Source of the DNA: Trichoplax adhaerens
Taxonomy: Eukaryota > Placozoa > Uniplacotomia > Trichoplacea > Trichoplacidae
Assembly (NCBI RefSeq): GCF_000150275.1
Contig: NW_002060955.1
Span: 660,886-724,885, forward strand
Direction: 5' to 3'
DNA length: 64,000 nucleotides
Of this stretch, positions 13,441 to 27,300 are shown in pieces. How positions within the stretch are numbered: the first letter of the stretch is position 1; each line of letters begins with the position of its first letter. The position numbers and the translations under genes were made by a program. Under the pieces are notes generated by a model. It was not told the DNA's origin, ran no database searches, and was given only the letters and a program-made list of their open reading frames with translations.

Positions 13441-14890
13441 ATGTGCCATCATATGATTAATCCTCTGACGTAGGTATTTTACAAGCATACAACATGTCTA
13501 ATACTGTATACGAACTGTCCATCTGAGCTACTTTAGTGGCCAAAATAAACCACGAAATTGATTTTACATCCTTTCTTCCTTCATGATTTATGATATGATT
13601 AATTTTCTGAAGTAGGGAATTTGCAAAACTTGCAATATATCCATTACTGTATACGAGCTATCTATCTTAACTACTAAGTTGGTCAAAATAAACTACGAAA
13701 TTGGTTTCAAAACCTTTCCTCCCTCATGATTCATGATATGATCAATCTTCTGACGTAGGCATTTTGCAAACATACAATATGTCCACTACTGTATAGGAAC
13801 TGTCCATCTAAACTACTAAATTGGCTAAAATGAACTACGAAATTGATTTTATATCCTTTTCTTCCCTTATGATTCACGATGTGATCAATATCCAGACGTA
13901 GGCATTTTGCAAACGTGCAACCTGTCCACTACTGCATATGAGCTGTCCATCTAAATTACTGAATTAGAGGAAATGTATTGCAAACTCGATTTTTGACATC
14001 ATTTCTTCCCTTAATGATTCTTCTTTAGGCTAAATTTTCATAACGTAGGCATTTTAGAAAGCTTGGCTATATGAGCAGTCTATCCTAACTGCTAAATTGG
14101 CCAAAATGAATAGGGAAATCAATTTTATCATCGTTTCTTCTCTGAATAAATCGTTTTTAGGCCAATTCTCATGACGTAGATACTTTTAGAAACATGCACT
14201 ATACGAGCCATCCATCTGCACTACTGAATTAGCCTTAATGAACCAAGAAATTTTACAATTGATTTTACATCATTTCTTCCCTTTATAATTCATGATATAG
14301 TCAATCTCCTGATGAAAACATTTTACAAACATATAACATATATAGAGTACATCATACACTATACGAGCAGCCATCTGAACTACTGAATGGGCCAAATTAT
14401 ATTACAAAATCAATTTAGCATCATTTCTTCCCGGCATAGTTCATACGAAGGTAAGTCTCTTGAGGGAGATATTTTAGACACGTACACTATACGATTCGTC
14501 TAACTGATCTACGGTGCTAAATTGGCAAAAATGAATTGCGGAATCGATTTGATATCACTTCTTCTCTTCATGATATATGATATGATCAATTTCTTGATGT
14601 AGATATTACAGAATCATGTCGTACACGATACGACCAATCTATCTTAACCACCGAATTGGCCAAAAATGAATAACGAAATCGATTTGAACATGATTCCTTC
14701 ACTTAATGATTCATGCTAGGATAAATTTCCTGATGTAAGCATTTTTGTCTCGTAAACGATACGAAGAGTCCATTTAAACTTCTCAACTGGCCCAATGAAT
14801 CATAAAATAAACTTTTGATATCATTTCTTTATCGAACGATTGAACATTAAGATGGATTTCATGGCGTGGACATTTTACAAATAACATATA
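13441..14890. repeat. Decayed tandem array D (unit about 140 bases, at least 10 copies)
   Basis: The landmark CATTTCTTCCCTTCATGAT recurs near 13571, 13714, 13851, 13999, 14130, 14269, 14421, 14554, 14692 and 14818; spacings are 143, 137, 148, 131, 139, 152, 133, 138 and 126. Within each unit the order is constant: CATGATATGATCAAT, CTGACGTAGGCATTTTACAAACA, ATACGAGCTGTCCATCT, ACTACTAAATTGGCCAAAATGAA, then AACGAAATYGATTT. This is the clearest array in the window. Confidence 0.85.
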
Positions 14891-16199
14891 TATAATAGGG
14901 CAATGGCCGTAGCACAGTTAGTCGACTAGCGCCATTAGCGCTACATAGCAGATTCCACATGAAATGATTACTTTAAAATGGATCAACTTAAGCCAAAGGT
15001 ATCCAAAAAGCAAACTAGACTGATATTATATATATATTTATACACAAACTATATTCTAACAGTCAATTTGCTATTCAAAATCAATTTGAATACGCTTTTT
15101 AATACAATTTCTGGAACATTATGGCAATTCTTCTTCACCGAAATCATGTCGATAGAGAGACTATAGTAGGTAGAAACTTATAAAATACACTTCAAATAGG
15201 GAAAGCATAAGGATTTCGCCTTTTCAACGTCTTTGCTAGACACATGAAGACTAACCTCCCAAAGAAAGTAAAATCTTACTAGATTAGGTAATAATTGTAA
15301 AAAAAGAAGGTAATGAGAAAAGGAACAAAGGCATTTTACTGGTAATTTAGCCTTTTAGACGCATACCTAGCAACTAATTTGCCTTTCCTTACAAGTGTTG
15401 GAATTGACATTTCTAATAGTAAATATAGCGTAAGCCTACTTCTATCTAATTAGAGAGTACATAATGAAGGCAGATTATCCACTAATTCTTGTCTAAATAA
15501 GCATGTTCAACGAATCTACTGCCAAACTATACTGTAAGCTTGCAATCCACTCAGATTGAGAGGATTCGTTTTCTAGCGAATTGAAAACGGGTACATTAGG
15601 ACGTACCATGGAAAAAGTCCAAATAAATTAATCTAAGACTTATTTGGAGCTTGTATCATATTTATATTATTGATTAGACAGAGAGAAGAGAGTAAAAAAA
15701 TCGATATCAAAATATCAAAACAGTTAAATGTCATAATTGGATATAAGAAAATAACTTTCATCTTCTCTCTATACTTGGATATAAAATTATAATTATTTAT
15801 TGTAGCTAAATTCACAGCTTGATTTACCAGGCATTCATCAAGATTATTGTCTACTTTTAGTAATATAACAAGCAAATTGTATACTCTTTTCTCTTGATAC
15901 TATTATCATCATGGTGAAAATGGAATAGTAATCGTAGTGGAGGATACTATAGAAGGGATAGACTAAAAAATATCCAGATAGAAATGTTTGCCTAGGTTGT
16001 CAGAGTTAAATGAATTTTCCAAGGTTAACAACGATAGAAAATTAGCGTTTATGGCTATAAGATGAAATCTGAGTAGTATTTTCTCTCCCCTTATACCTCT
16101 TCTCATGGTAATGAATAAGTCATTATGACATGGATACAGCAAAAATAAGTTGGATAATAGACCTAAAAGGTTTCAAAAGCCAGCTTACAGCCATAAAAA
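14891..16199. other. Non-coding interval between arrays D and E
   Basis: No gene recognised. Open frames at 14978-15166 (plus) and 15633-15875 (minus) show no motif and no partner exons. Confidence 0.45.
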
Positions 16200-17640
16200 A
16201 TCCTTAATTAGATAGAATTATTCATTATTTTGGGCCAGTAAACTACTCCTCGAAAAGCTACTGTAACCGAAGTAAGACCTCTGGCTATCAAAGTACTATT
16301 TATGCTTCATAAGCTAGTCTATAGATATGAAAAAATTTCCCTTAGCCCTTTAAAAAGGAATATTCTTTATATTGAGCCAGTAAACTACTCGATTGAGAAG
16401 TTGCTGTAATCGAATAAGACCTCTGACTATCAATGGGCAATTTAGGCTTCAAAAGCCAATCTATAACGATGGAAAAGTTTCCTTAAAAAAGTATAATCTT
16501 CGTTGTAAGTTAATAAACGACTCGATCAAGAAGCTACTATAATTGAATAGGACCTCTGGCTATCAAAACACTAGTTAGGTTTTAAAGTCAGCCCATAAGG
16601 AAAAACAGTTTCCTTGGGAAGGAATAACTTTCATTTATGAGTCAAATAAATTACTCATTCAAGTACTCTAGCAGCTGTAATTGGATAACTCCTCTCTCAA
16701 TCAAGGTGTTATGGAGGTTTTCAAAGCGAGTCAATAACGATGAAAACTTTCCTTGGAAAGAAATATTCATCATGTCGAGTTAGTAAACCACTCAGCCGAG
16801 TAGCCACTAGAAAGAATAAAATCTCCGGAGATGAAAGCATTATTTTATCAGAGCTTGAGCGGAAAAGCTATAAATAAGTTGGAATTTAGGAATAAATCAC
16901 TTCAAAGTGAATGCTGTAACGATGGAATAGTCATCGTGTTGAGTAAGCAAACCACTTTATCAAGTAGCATTAGAAAGAATAAAATTTCTTAAGATCAAGA
17001 TGATATTTTATCCAGACTTGAGCTTAAAGCAACAAACAAGTATGATCATAGCCACGAATAACTTCAAAGTCAGTAAATTAGTTAATAGCGTAGGTACTAG
17101 AAATAGGATAACATCTCTCGAGATGAAGCTGCTATTTTATCAGAGCTAAAGCGAAAACGCAATAAACAAGTTGGATAATAATCACGATCAACTTCAAAAT
17201 TAACAACGAAGGAATATTCATCATGTCAAGTCAGTATAGCACTCATTTGAGTAGTTAATAGAAAAGGATAAAATCTCTCGTGATGTAGGTATTATTTAGT
17301 CCGAGCTTAAGCAGAAAAAGCAATAAAGAAGTTGAATAATAATCATGATTAACTTTAAAGTTAATAACGAAGGATTATTCATCATGTCAAGTCAGCAAAT
17401 CACTCAATCAAGTAGTTATTAGAAAAAGATGAAGGTGCTACTTTGTTAGAGCTAAAGCAAAAAAGCGATAAACTAGTTGGATAGCAGACATGAATAACTT
17501 CAGAGTCAGTTTATTTTGGTGAAGAAAGCATTTTCTTGGAATAAACATTCATCATCCTGGGTTAACTACCAACTTAATCAAGTAGCTGATGTACTAGGAT
17601 AAGATCTCTCAAGATCAAGGTACTATTTTACCCACATTTT
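16200..17640. repeat. Decayed tandem array E (unit about 132-168 bases, about 10 copies)
   Basis: The landmark AGTAAACCACTCRATCAAGTAG, followed by CTACTGTAATCGAATAAGACCTCT and CTATCAA, recurs near 16231, 16374, 16508, 16640, 16778, 16938, 17229, 17390 and 17558. Early copies are 132-143 bases apart and late copies about 160-168 (one copy near 17070 is blurred). The right half shares a second piece, GATGAAGGTRYTATTTTATCCGAGCTTAAGC, that the left half lacks. Confidence 0.8.
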
Positions 17641-19189
17641 AGTATATTTGCAATCATAGGCTCGAGTTCATTAATTATCGGCTAGTAAAATTATGTACTC
17701 GCATTTATCGCATCTAACATGAACATGATATGGATACAAGCTCACTTTAGATAGAATTCTAGCTCCTTCTCCTAGCATAGTTTGTTTATGTCGGTGAGGA
17801 GATTGATTCATTCCAACATGGCTGATCTATTTTTGTGCGATAGTGTCGTAGAGCTATAGTATTGTGGAAGGAACAAGTTGGTTTGTAATTTAAATTTTTA
17901 ACTAATTGTTCCTAGACCAACCAAAATATATAGTACTCGCCTCGAAAGAGAGTGTATACTCGAGATCGAGAGAGAAAGTAGAATAGACAATCATCAGGGA
18001 TTTGTGTATAGCCTAGCCGACAAAACTATAGATAGTATATCTTACCTTGAGGGATAAGACCATGAGTCCAATAGCTCTAGAATTTTTTATACTTTACTGA
18101 TTGCCAATTTATATAGAAGTAAGGTGGAAAATAAAGGATTGATTGCAGTGCAAATCTTCACGGCAATTAATTTTCCGTTATAGCTAGAGGGATATAACCA
18201 ATTTAGGAATACTATAGCTCTAATCAGTCGAATTTGGAGGGCGCTAACTCTTCTTCTTCGTCTTCGGCTTCTCCTCCTCCTCCTCCCTCTTAATAGTTTG
18301 GATGTTGTTGATATTACTCAATCTTAATAGCTAGCAATTATTGGTTAGCGTCGTTGAATAGTTTTACCACTCATGGCTTCTCTGTCTTTTCCAACGGCAT
18401 GCGCATGGACCATGTGATTTCAACAGCTGTATACTATTAACCCTATAGGGAAAAAAGCTACTTGTCAAGAATAGGAATACAATTCAAAGTTTGGACAATA
18501 AAGTCAATTATCATTTTAATATATGTTTAAAGAGTAAAATAGAGTTGATCAACTCTTATTGAAAGAATAAAATTATCATAAAAGCAAGAAGAAATTTGCG
18601 GCAATCACCTACTCTATCCAGTATTATTGCATTCATGTCAGGGTAATAAGTCTATCCGCTATCAGAAAAAAAGAAGCGTTCGAATGATAAGAATAGAGGA
18701 TAGAATAGAGATCATGTTTGCCTTTTGATATAGTCTGTTAATAGATTGATAGCAGAATCGCCACTGTTACATGACATCAATGACTAAGAATTTAATTTCA
18801 AATAGAAGTTGATGATATTGAAAGATGCGATGACAATAGACAATCACTAGAGAAATACGAAATATTCCATGTCATCATCATCTTCAATAGATGATCAATA
18901 GCTGTCAATGTTATTTTTATTTCTTTTTTTATATAGCTAATCCTTAAAATGTTTTTGAAAAATTGTAATTTTAATTTCAATTGGAAGAATGAAAGGGATA
19001 GGAGAATACAATGCATCCACGGACTATCCATAAGCTTTTCAAGTTGTTCTACTGTAGTCATCATCATTAAATTATACTTAGAAAAATACTTGCTACAATT
19101 AAAATGGATTGCAACTTGTAGTAGACAGGTATCTATTCTTTTTCTTTAATACTCTCTTCAATAAGTAAATTTAGTTTCAATTCTAAAAC
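17641..19189. other. Non-coding interval with a short simple repeat
   Basis: At 18250-18290 there is an impure CTT/CTC trinucleotide tract. Elsewhere I see no gene. Overlapping opposite-strand open frames at 18798-19149 have no motif and are not supported. Confidence 0.45.
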
Positions 19190-20640
19190 TTGAACTAAAG
19201 ATAGGACAGATTAACATCTAGATCATACGACAAACGGCTGATCATGTTGCTATCGAGAAGAGTTGTACCTCGAGAGGGTAACTAGTCAAATTGGCTTAAA
19301 ATGAATTTGAAACTGGGATTGATGACTAAGATAGTACATTCCAATTTTACTGTTAAGCTAAAGATAAAATAGGCTAATATATAGATAACTAGTATAGACT
19401 ATAGGAAATATGCTTGATCATGTCGCTTTCGAGAATTATACTGCTATGATAACACTCTATCGATCGGGTAACTTGACAAGTTTGCTTAAAATAAACTTAA
19501 AAATAGGATGGATGGCTATGGTAGCACATTCTAATTCTTACTCTTAAGCTAAAGATAAAATAAGTTAATATATAGATAACTAGTATGGATAATAAGACAA
19601 ATGGTTAATCATGTCGCTATCGAGAAAATTAGACCGCGATGATGACACTCTATCGATCGGGAAAATTGCTAAGCTTGCTTAATATAAATATGAAATTAGG
19701 ATGGATGGTTAAGGTAGTACATTCTATTTAAATACGCTTGATAAACATAGAAAATTGATTACCATCCTTGATGTAATGCAGCAGTGCAGTGTTTCATTAA
19801 AGATTACGAGAAACAGACAATTTTGGTTGCGAAAGGATTAATTTTAAGATCGAGATGATCTCAATTTCGGCTTAGAACGACGAAAAGCTATGATTTAAAA
19901 CAGCTTTAAGCAGAGAGGAGAGTTAGAGAAAGTACTTAAAGCTGCCTAATCGATAATTTTAATTTTGATTCTTACGTTGAACTAAAGATACTCCAAATTA
20001 ACATCTCGATAATGTCAGCCAAGATTGAAGGCGTAAAGTTATTTTAGCAGCGATGAAGTAACGTAGTATTAACTTAAGATTTAAGATAAACAACAATTTT
20101 CAGTCTAGAAATGATGATAGATTAATAAAGCTATAATTGAAAAATCCATAGGGCAAGGAAAGAAGGCATAGACATACTTAAATTTTTCGATTGAAATTGA
20201 CAGAAGTCGATAAATACACAGCCTCAATTTATATTCTCACTTTAAGCTAAAGATAATTGGGGTTAACATCTAGATATTATTGCGAATGATTGTTCATATT
20301 ACTATCGAGAAAAATTTATAAGTTTAGTTTTGAAATTGACGGAAATGTTTGAGATAAACGAAGATTGACGAAAATGACAATAAATTAATATTGATAAGAT
20401 TCATAGTAATTTTAACTACGATGAAGTAATGACGTATTTATTTTAAGAATAACATGGAGAAGAATTTTTGTACATACAATATTTATGATTATGACCGATT
20501 AATGAATGCTAAGTAGTGAAGCAGCTATTAGTAGAGAGAGAAAATATAGGAATTATTATTGCTTAAAGTTTATTGAAGTTGACGGAAATACTCGAGAAAA
20601 ACAGAGGTGAGAATTCAAACTGCATTAATTACAATGATAT
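19190..20640. repeat. Tandem array F (unit about 164-191 bases at the left, decayed to the right)
   Basis: The landmark GCTAAAGATAAAATAGGTTAA, with TATAGATAACTAGTAT, ATCATGTCGCTATCGAGAA, GACACTCTATCGATCGGG and AGGATGGATGGCTAAGGTAG, starts at about 19193, 19357 and 19548. The last two copies are clearly similar by eye along their length, so this is a less decayed array. Diverged copies of the first piece recur near 19978 and 20250. Confidence 0.75.
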
Positions 20641-21890
20641 AGCTGTAGAGATTAGTTACGGTACGCCATTACTCTAACTCTTCAAAATCAATTCCTACTA
20701 CCAGATATATTTGACTTGTTATTAGCACTACTATTTTTATTATCGCATTGTCATTGTTAAAATTTGCTGGTAATTAATATAAATAACATTGGGATAGTTC
20801 TGGCTACGATAATGTAGCTTCTAATTTGAGGCTAACGATTAGTATATTAAATTAAAAAGGATAGAAGTCAAAGCACTTCTAATTATGGCGGTGTAGCTAT
20901 AGAAAACACTCAAATCTTGGATGACTTGTGTTAATCTTAAATTGAAATAGATTTAAAGTATATCACATAATTAGAGATGGGAAATTAGTCTTTCCATTCA
21001 TATTTAAGTATACGCATATTATTATAAAAAGTATTCGAACCACTATTATTACTGCTGTATCACTTCTGTAGCTTGAAATATTTCTTGCTTTTACAATTAA
21101 TGTTAATATAGGATGGATGGAAATTATAGTAAATGAATATGATCAAGATTCAACGCAGTTTTCCTCTATAGCTATATTAACTAGCATTAATATTTGTATA
21201 GGAACAACAGTAACCATAAAAGATAACTAAGGATAGATTTGAAGCCTTGATATAATGCAGTTATAGAAAATTCTTAGACTAAATATCACTGAGATTTTTT
21301 TGCTTGTTGATCATATCGCTGCCAAAAGTAGAATATACTCTTATTATGGCTATAAAATCATATCTTTTACAGCTAAGTTCTTGCTTAAATGTAATTTTAA
21401 AATCAACATAGGGATAATGGTCGATAAGTGAATCGATTATCTAACGCAGGTGACATTCTGAGCTTTAACTATGCTTGTGTCACTGCTAAAAGTCATTCTA
21501 TAAAAGTTATCAATTTTTAGGGGATATAATTTGCAGCTGGATCATATCATGTATCTTGCATTCTGTACTACTGAATAAAAGGTAAGAAAATGCTCTATCT
21601 TACAGGCTATTTACAGTTTCCTTTTAGTGGAAATATCGCAAATAGAATCAAGTTAGATTTCAAAGAGATGAAGACATGTAGGTACGGCACTATTATTTTG
21701 TGATTATTATATTATTGTACTGAAGAGTGATGTATCTGTAATTATTAATTTGCAAAAAAATCATGATAGCTAAAAAGTAGATGTTGAAGAGTTATAAATA
21801 ATATTGCATATTTCATTTCTATAGCTTATCGTCAAAGATAATTTAGAAAACGTACCGCGCTTAAAATTTGATTTAAGTAACAAGAATAAA
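20641..21890. other. Non-coding interval with weak repeats
   Basis: Scattered similar pieces (for example a CACTATTATTAC tract near 20728 and 21045) hint at further very old repeats, but I cannot define a unit. No gene recognised. Confidence 0.4.
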
Positions 21891-21894
21891 CATA

Positions 21895-22240
21895 CATAAA
21901 GAGTTAAATTCGAAATAGAAATACTGTACTATGATGACCAATTAGTGGGACTAGAAGAAACGTGTATGAAAACAAATTTCATACATGATTAATAGATTAT
22001 CCTGGAAAGAGAATAACTACCCTATAGGAATTATAATTAACGAGGTCGTCTTTAAAATTTGTATTAAGCTGCAATAATAGATATACTTCAAGAGTTAAAT
22101 TCGAAATAGAATACTATGATGATCAATTACTAGTACTAGAAGAAACGTATGTTAAGACGTAAATTTTATGCATTATTAATAGATTATGCCGGAAAGTGAA
22201 TGGCTACCTTATAGGAATCATAATTAATGAGTCATTATTA
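21895..22240. repeat. Array G: two direct copies of a unit of about 190 bases
   Basis: AGAGTTAAATTCGAAATAGA begins at about 21900 and again at 22090. Both copies continue with ACTATGATGAYCAATTA, ACTAGAAGAAACGTRT, ATTAATAGATTATSCYGGAA, ACTACCYTATAGGAATYATA and AATTAAYGAG. The two copies are close to each other, so this duplication is among the youngest here. Confidence 0.8.
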
Positions 22241-24316
22241 TAATGTTGTCATTATTATTGTTATTGCAACTTATTTTATATAATTTTCTTCGTGCGATAA
22301 AGTAAATACATCACAAATCATAATATCATTATTGCAGTATTATTATTGTAGCGGCTTATTACTGCATGTAAAGATGATAAACAGGTAAAATACACGACTA
22401 CTATTATAATATAAATATTATGTGTATTCTATTCATACAGCTACTGATTACCAAAATCAGATAGGCGAATTGATGCTATTGGTAATTTAAGCCCGATTGC
22501 TACATAGGTTAAATGATTTTTGGCTACAAATTTAATTTGATTCTGCGCAGACTCAAGATGAGCTTAAAACTGATTAATTATTTCATAATCAGAATAATTA
22601 ATCTATCATTAGTATATGAAATTATACTGCAAATATTACTAGATTGATGTTAAGATTGAATCAAAAATTTTGATATGCTCAAATCTAAGTATATACTTCA
22701 TCTATATTAAATCATGTATAACTTATGTTCTGGTATATCTTAGAGCTAATGATATGTGTAACAGACTAAAGTACAAGAAGAAACCGTCATCCTATCTCTT
22801 TCATAGTTACTTTCTACTGATTTATGTCCATGAATAGGAGGAGCTGATTTATTTTATTTTATTGCGAATGATTAGGGTGATTATTATCCAATAAAAATTT
22901 GCGTAGTCTAATTAAATCGTTCGTTACTTAGGTATCGAAGCTTAAAAACTGAAAATTGTAATATGAAAAATATTTTATTAAGGAAAATATTAAAAGTTCC
23001 AATTTCAATATCTATGGCGGTACTATAAGTTTTATAAATGCTATATCTTAGATATAAATGCAAGATGTATTAAGACTATTTGTCATAGCTGGAATATCCT
23101 TATGTATCTAATTTTGTAAGATTAATCAAATTTAAAATAATAAATTGCATTAAAAGCAGTCTTATATCAGCTAACAAATTTTTTGCCGAATAGTCTAAGG
23201 CGAATAACTCTTGCTAGCCAATCTAAACTTTAACTAGTATGAGCTCACAGCACCATCTAATTGGAATATCTTCGCGTGAAATGTTACATCTGCAGCCAAT
23301 TGTTGTAAAGGTTGCCTTATGTAATGTAGTTCTATTCGTAGGCTACTATGATAAAGGTAACGTTTATATATGCATCTATCTTCGATTATTCTGAACAAAG
23401 GTAGATGTAGATACCAGGCAGATATTAAACATAAACAGTAATATATACCAATCTCTATTTCTCCTTTACAGTACTCGAAACTTTCATATAGTGTGTTTTC
23501 GTACATTATGAGAACGATTTAGTTAACTTCTATCTGGTTAATCTTGTCAATTTAGTTACACAAAAAAGTTCGGACATTTAATCTATTCTATTTTACTTGA
23601 GCCCATCCTGTTACATTATTTCCTTATCTCATCAAAATATTATGCAATTTTTTCATGTTATTGACTACAATAAAGATCACTATTTTCTTCTCTTAATACG
23701 ATAACCTACTTGAAACCCTTGCTATCGCGATGTATGAGCAGTTTTAACAAATGCCACACAAAGTATTACCGCTACAACAAAATTAAGTCCAATGGCTAAC
23801 TGCTTAGCCTTGAAATACAACTTTTACATCTAATTCTAACTACAAAATTTATACTATCCAAGTTAAATTTTATTTTATTGCAAGCTCATTGTACAATCCA
23901 ATTGCAATACCCTTATATGAAATATTACATCGGTAGCTAACTACCACAGTTAAGCGAAATTAAAATTATCTATTTACAAATTGTAATACAATAAAGATAT
24001 TGCGTTGACTAGAGCAACATCCAATCCAATTACGAAACTCTCGATATGTTAATTCGGTTATAACAGCAGACAGTTATAAAATGATAACGAATGCTCGTTT
24101 CAATTCAAGTTATTGAATTACCAGATCTTTTAGTTATAATGATAATAATATCGAAAAATAAATTTGTAAATTGTATTTGTAATGAAAAATCGTTAATAGG
24201 CGGATAGATAGATGGATAAATTGACAGATAGCATATAAAGTATTAGGCAACGTAAAGAAAGGAAGATCGATCCAATTATTTTAACCATTTATCAATGCCA
24301 TATCCGTTCCAAAAAT
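22241..24316. other. Intergenic region downstream of AK9
   Basis: AT-rich DNA between array G and the AK9 stop codon. ATTATTATTG-type tracts at 22240-22410 may be another worn repeat. No gene recognised; the open frame at 23234-23506 has no motif. Confidence 0.45.
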
Positions 24317-27300
24317 CTACATAACTTCTTCTTTCATAGATAGAAAGTTTTGCATTTTATGATCGAAATCAATAGGTCTTTCCGTTGGCTCTTTATAATG
24401 TACCGTCATTTTCTCACTTAAATACGTAATTAATTCACAATTTTCTTCAAATTTGCGCAGCTTATCACGATACTTCTTACGTATATATTCATTATTCCTT
24501 GGGTTATTAGCTAAGAGGAATAAAAATATGTATACTATTAAGTGTTGTACACATGTAAACTTGCACATGCTTGCAGATGCGTTAATAATGTTATTAAAAT
24601 GATTCTACTAGATTCTCAAAAGCTACCTTTTAGAAAATATGCCATATAAATATGGGCTGATTGATGAGCATCCAAGAATGGATGTTTCGGCTTGAATGAG
24701 CCAACAGCTGTTAATGATTTTACGGTAATTTCAGCTAATGATTGCTCGAGGTAACCCAATATAGGTAGACCGGTCACATTTATTGGATCTAGCCGAGGAG
24801 GTAGTTTCTTTGGTAGCGTTAATCCGTGGTATTTATTTGGAAGCCTAGCATAGAGATACAAAAACGTGAGTCTGTAGCAAAGAAGTGAAAAATTTTGACT
24901 CCAATAGCACGATAAAATTTGAGATAAAAAGCAAAATCACAAGTCGGTGCACCTCATAAACTTTTCCAATTTATCTTCCGATTCAAAGGAATATATTTTA
25001 CCGTCAAATTCGGCCAATAATTCTGTTTTACCAGGTATAATACTCTCATATCTGATAACAAAATTGTATTAGGTATTATTTAAATCATACTTCTATAGCC
25101 TCGGCTAATATCATTTTCATATAGCAGTTTATCCTATTTTCATCTTTTGTAGCATTTTACCTTTGGTGACCTTCCAAATAAGTAACTGGACAATAACCCT
25201 TTAACTCAATTTCCATCGGAAATTTCGCTTTAACTTCCGCAGGAGTGCGTTTAATTGGTAATAAATGAGGAAGAGGCAAGTTGACAGGAGACTGTGGCGC
25301 AAGAAATTGTTCAGTATTATTAAGAAATTCCTGTAAAGTTTCTTCATCAGCCATTTTATAATACCGACCACGGAATTCAGCTATAATATAAGATAAATTT
25401 TCATGAATTATGAAGTCATAGGAGCATGACCAGTAAGATCGACGTATAATGTATTTACCTCCGTATATTAATTGATTATCGCTATAACAGTCGCGTAACT
25501 CTCCTCGATTAACTAAACTAACTGGGCAATAATGCCGATATTCTCCAAGGCGAGCCTCACATTCTTCAGGCGTTATGCAAAGATTAGCAATAGGTGCAGC
25601 CAGACCTACAAGAAAAATACGTAACAGTTGCTGTTAGTATACCTTTATTGCTATGTATGTTTTCCGTGTTTAATATTCTTACCACTGTGGGATTAATAAC
25701 AATTTTTTTACCTTTAGAAATTCTTTCGGTGTATATTTGGATTTGTTGAATACTTTTTATGGCAATTTCGGAAGCGGTATTCCATACTAACCATTTAGAT
25801 GCTTGGCCATTGATAGGATACCAGTTGAAATGACGTTTATGGTACCATTGTTTCACCGGTATAACTACTTTTCTCCAATATTTCAATCTTAAGCTAAATA
25901 TTCTGGAGCTGTCGTGTAATGGTAACACTCTGTATAGATGAGGGAAATAGTTAGTAGAATATCTTTAATCTGCGGTAACACAGATTAATACTATATATAT
26001 ATATATATGTAACATAACAATATATGTAATATCATTTTGAAACGGTAGGGAGTTTTTACCTATCTTTGGAACGGCGGTCCATAGCAGCTCGACGTTTTAG
26101 CTCTTTATCTTCAACATCAAGCTCAATAATTTTAACTGGAAGAATTTTTCGTTCATTCATTAATTCAACTTGTTTCTTGGTACTAGGGAAACCATCTAAC
26201 ACAAATCTATTTAAGCAAATGGACATAATTATTTATTTTGACAGACCAGATTATTTAAGGTTTTTATAACAAAATTAATTAACTTTAAAATATAGTTTAT
26301 ATATTTTATTTTATTACCCTCTAGTTTGACATGTTACATTCAGTAAGGCATTTTCTAACGCTTGAATGCCTAAAGCATCAGGTACAGTTTGTCCGACGTA
26401 AAGATATTCATTTATTTCCTTTGCTAAGGTGCTTGTACTTTGCTTCTCCAACACTAATCGTATGGCTTCTCCCATCGATAATCTCAAAACTCCATAGTCT
26501 GCTACAAATCGATTAGCAACTACAAGAAATTGTGATAATAATTATTAACTTGTTAATGGCATTGAAATCCTTAACATAATAGCGAGTATGAAAGGCATGG
26601 AGTAGATTATTGGATCCTTCAACAGTACGCTGCAGTAAATTATTACTCATTTTTATTTACTATCAGATCAAAACTTACGTGTTGTTTTGCCGGATTTAGG
26701 TGGGCCAACAATAGCTATTTGGAAAGGTATAACTGGACCTGGTGGAGATTGATGGATGTATTTGAGAGGATTATCTATGAATCGTTGTCTTGCATCTTCA
26801 GATGAAAGGTAATAAACATGAGAACGATGGACAACAGGATAAGTTGATACACCAGGACCATGCAACGGCTGCACAACTTCCTTATCGAACAGCTACATTT
26901 AGATACCAAGTCAAAAAGAGATATAATTTTAAGTATATTATCTCCGATACTGAAAGGCTTGCGATAAAATACTAACTTTAACTGGACACCACCATCCAAA
27001 TTGGCTAGATTGCTTATATCCTGTTTCAATTATTTGCCTTGAAAGCCTAAAGTCAACGGGATGACACTTTTCCAATAGGCTTGTACGATTTTCAGTGTAG
27101 GGCTTGAGCAGTTTATTTAAGAGATAACGAACAATGTGAGGTTTACGGCCAGAAGTTACTTCAGATTTTGGCATCCAGACCTCTTCCATTGCTTCCTGTT
27201 ATAGTTATAACGAAAAGCATGTCAACAATTTAAACTTATACACTCTACTTCACCCTAATAATACAATGTTAGCTAGCAGTATACCTGGACTAAACTTAAG

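Noticed and set aside
13441-14890. CRISPR-like array
   Set aside because: Repeat units are 126-152 bases, decayed, directly adjoining and without unique spacers; the window is animal DNA.
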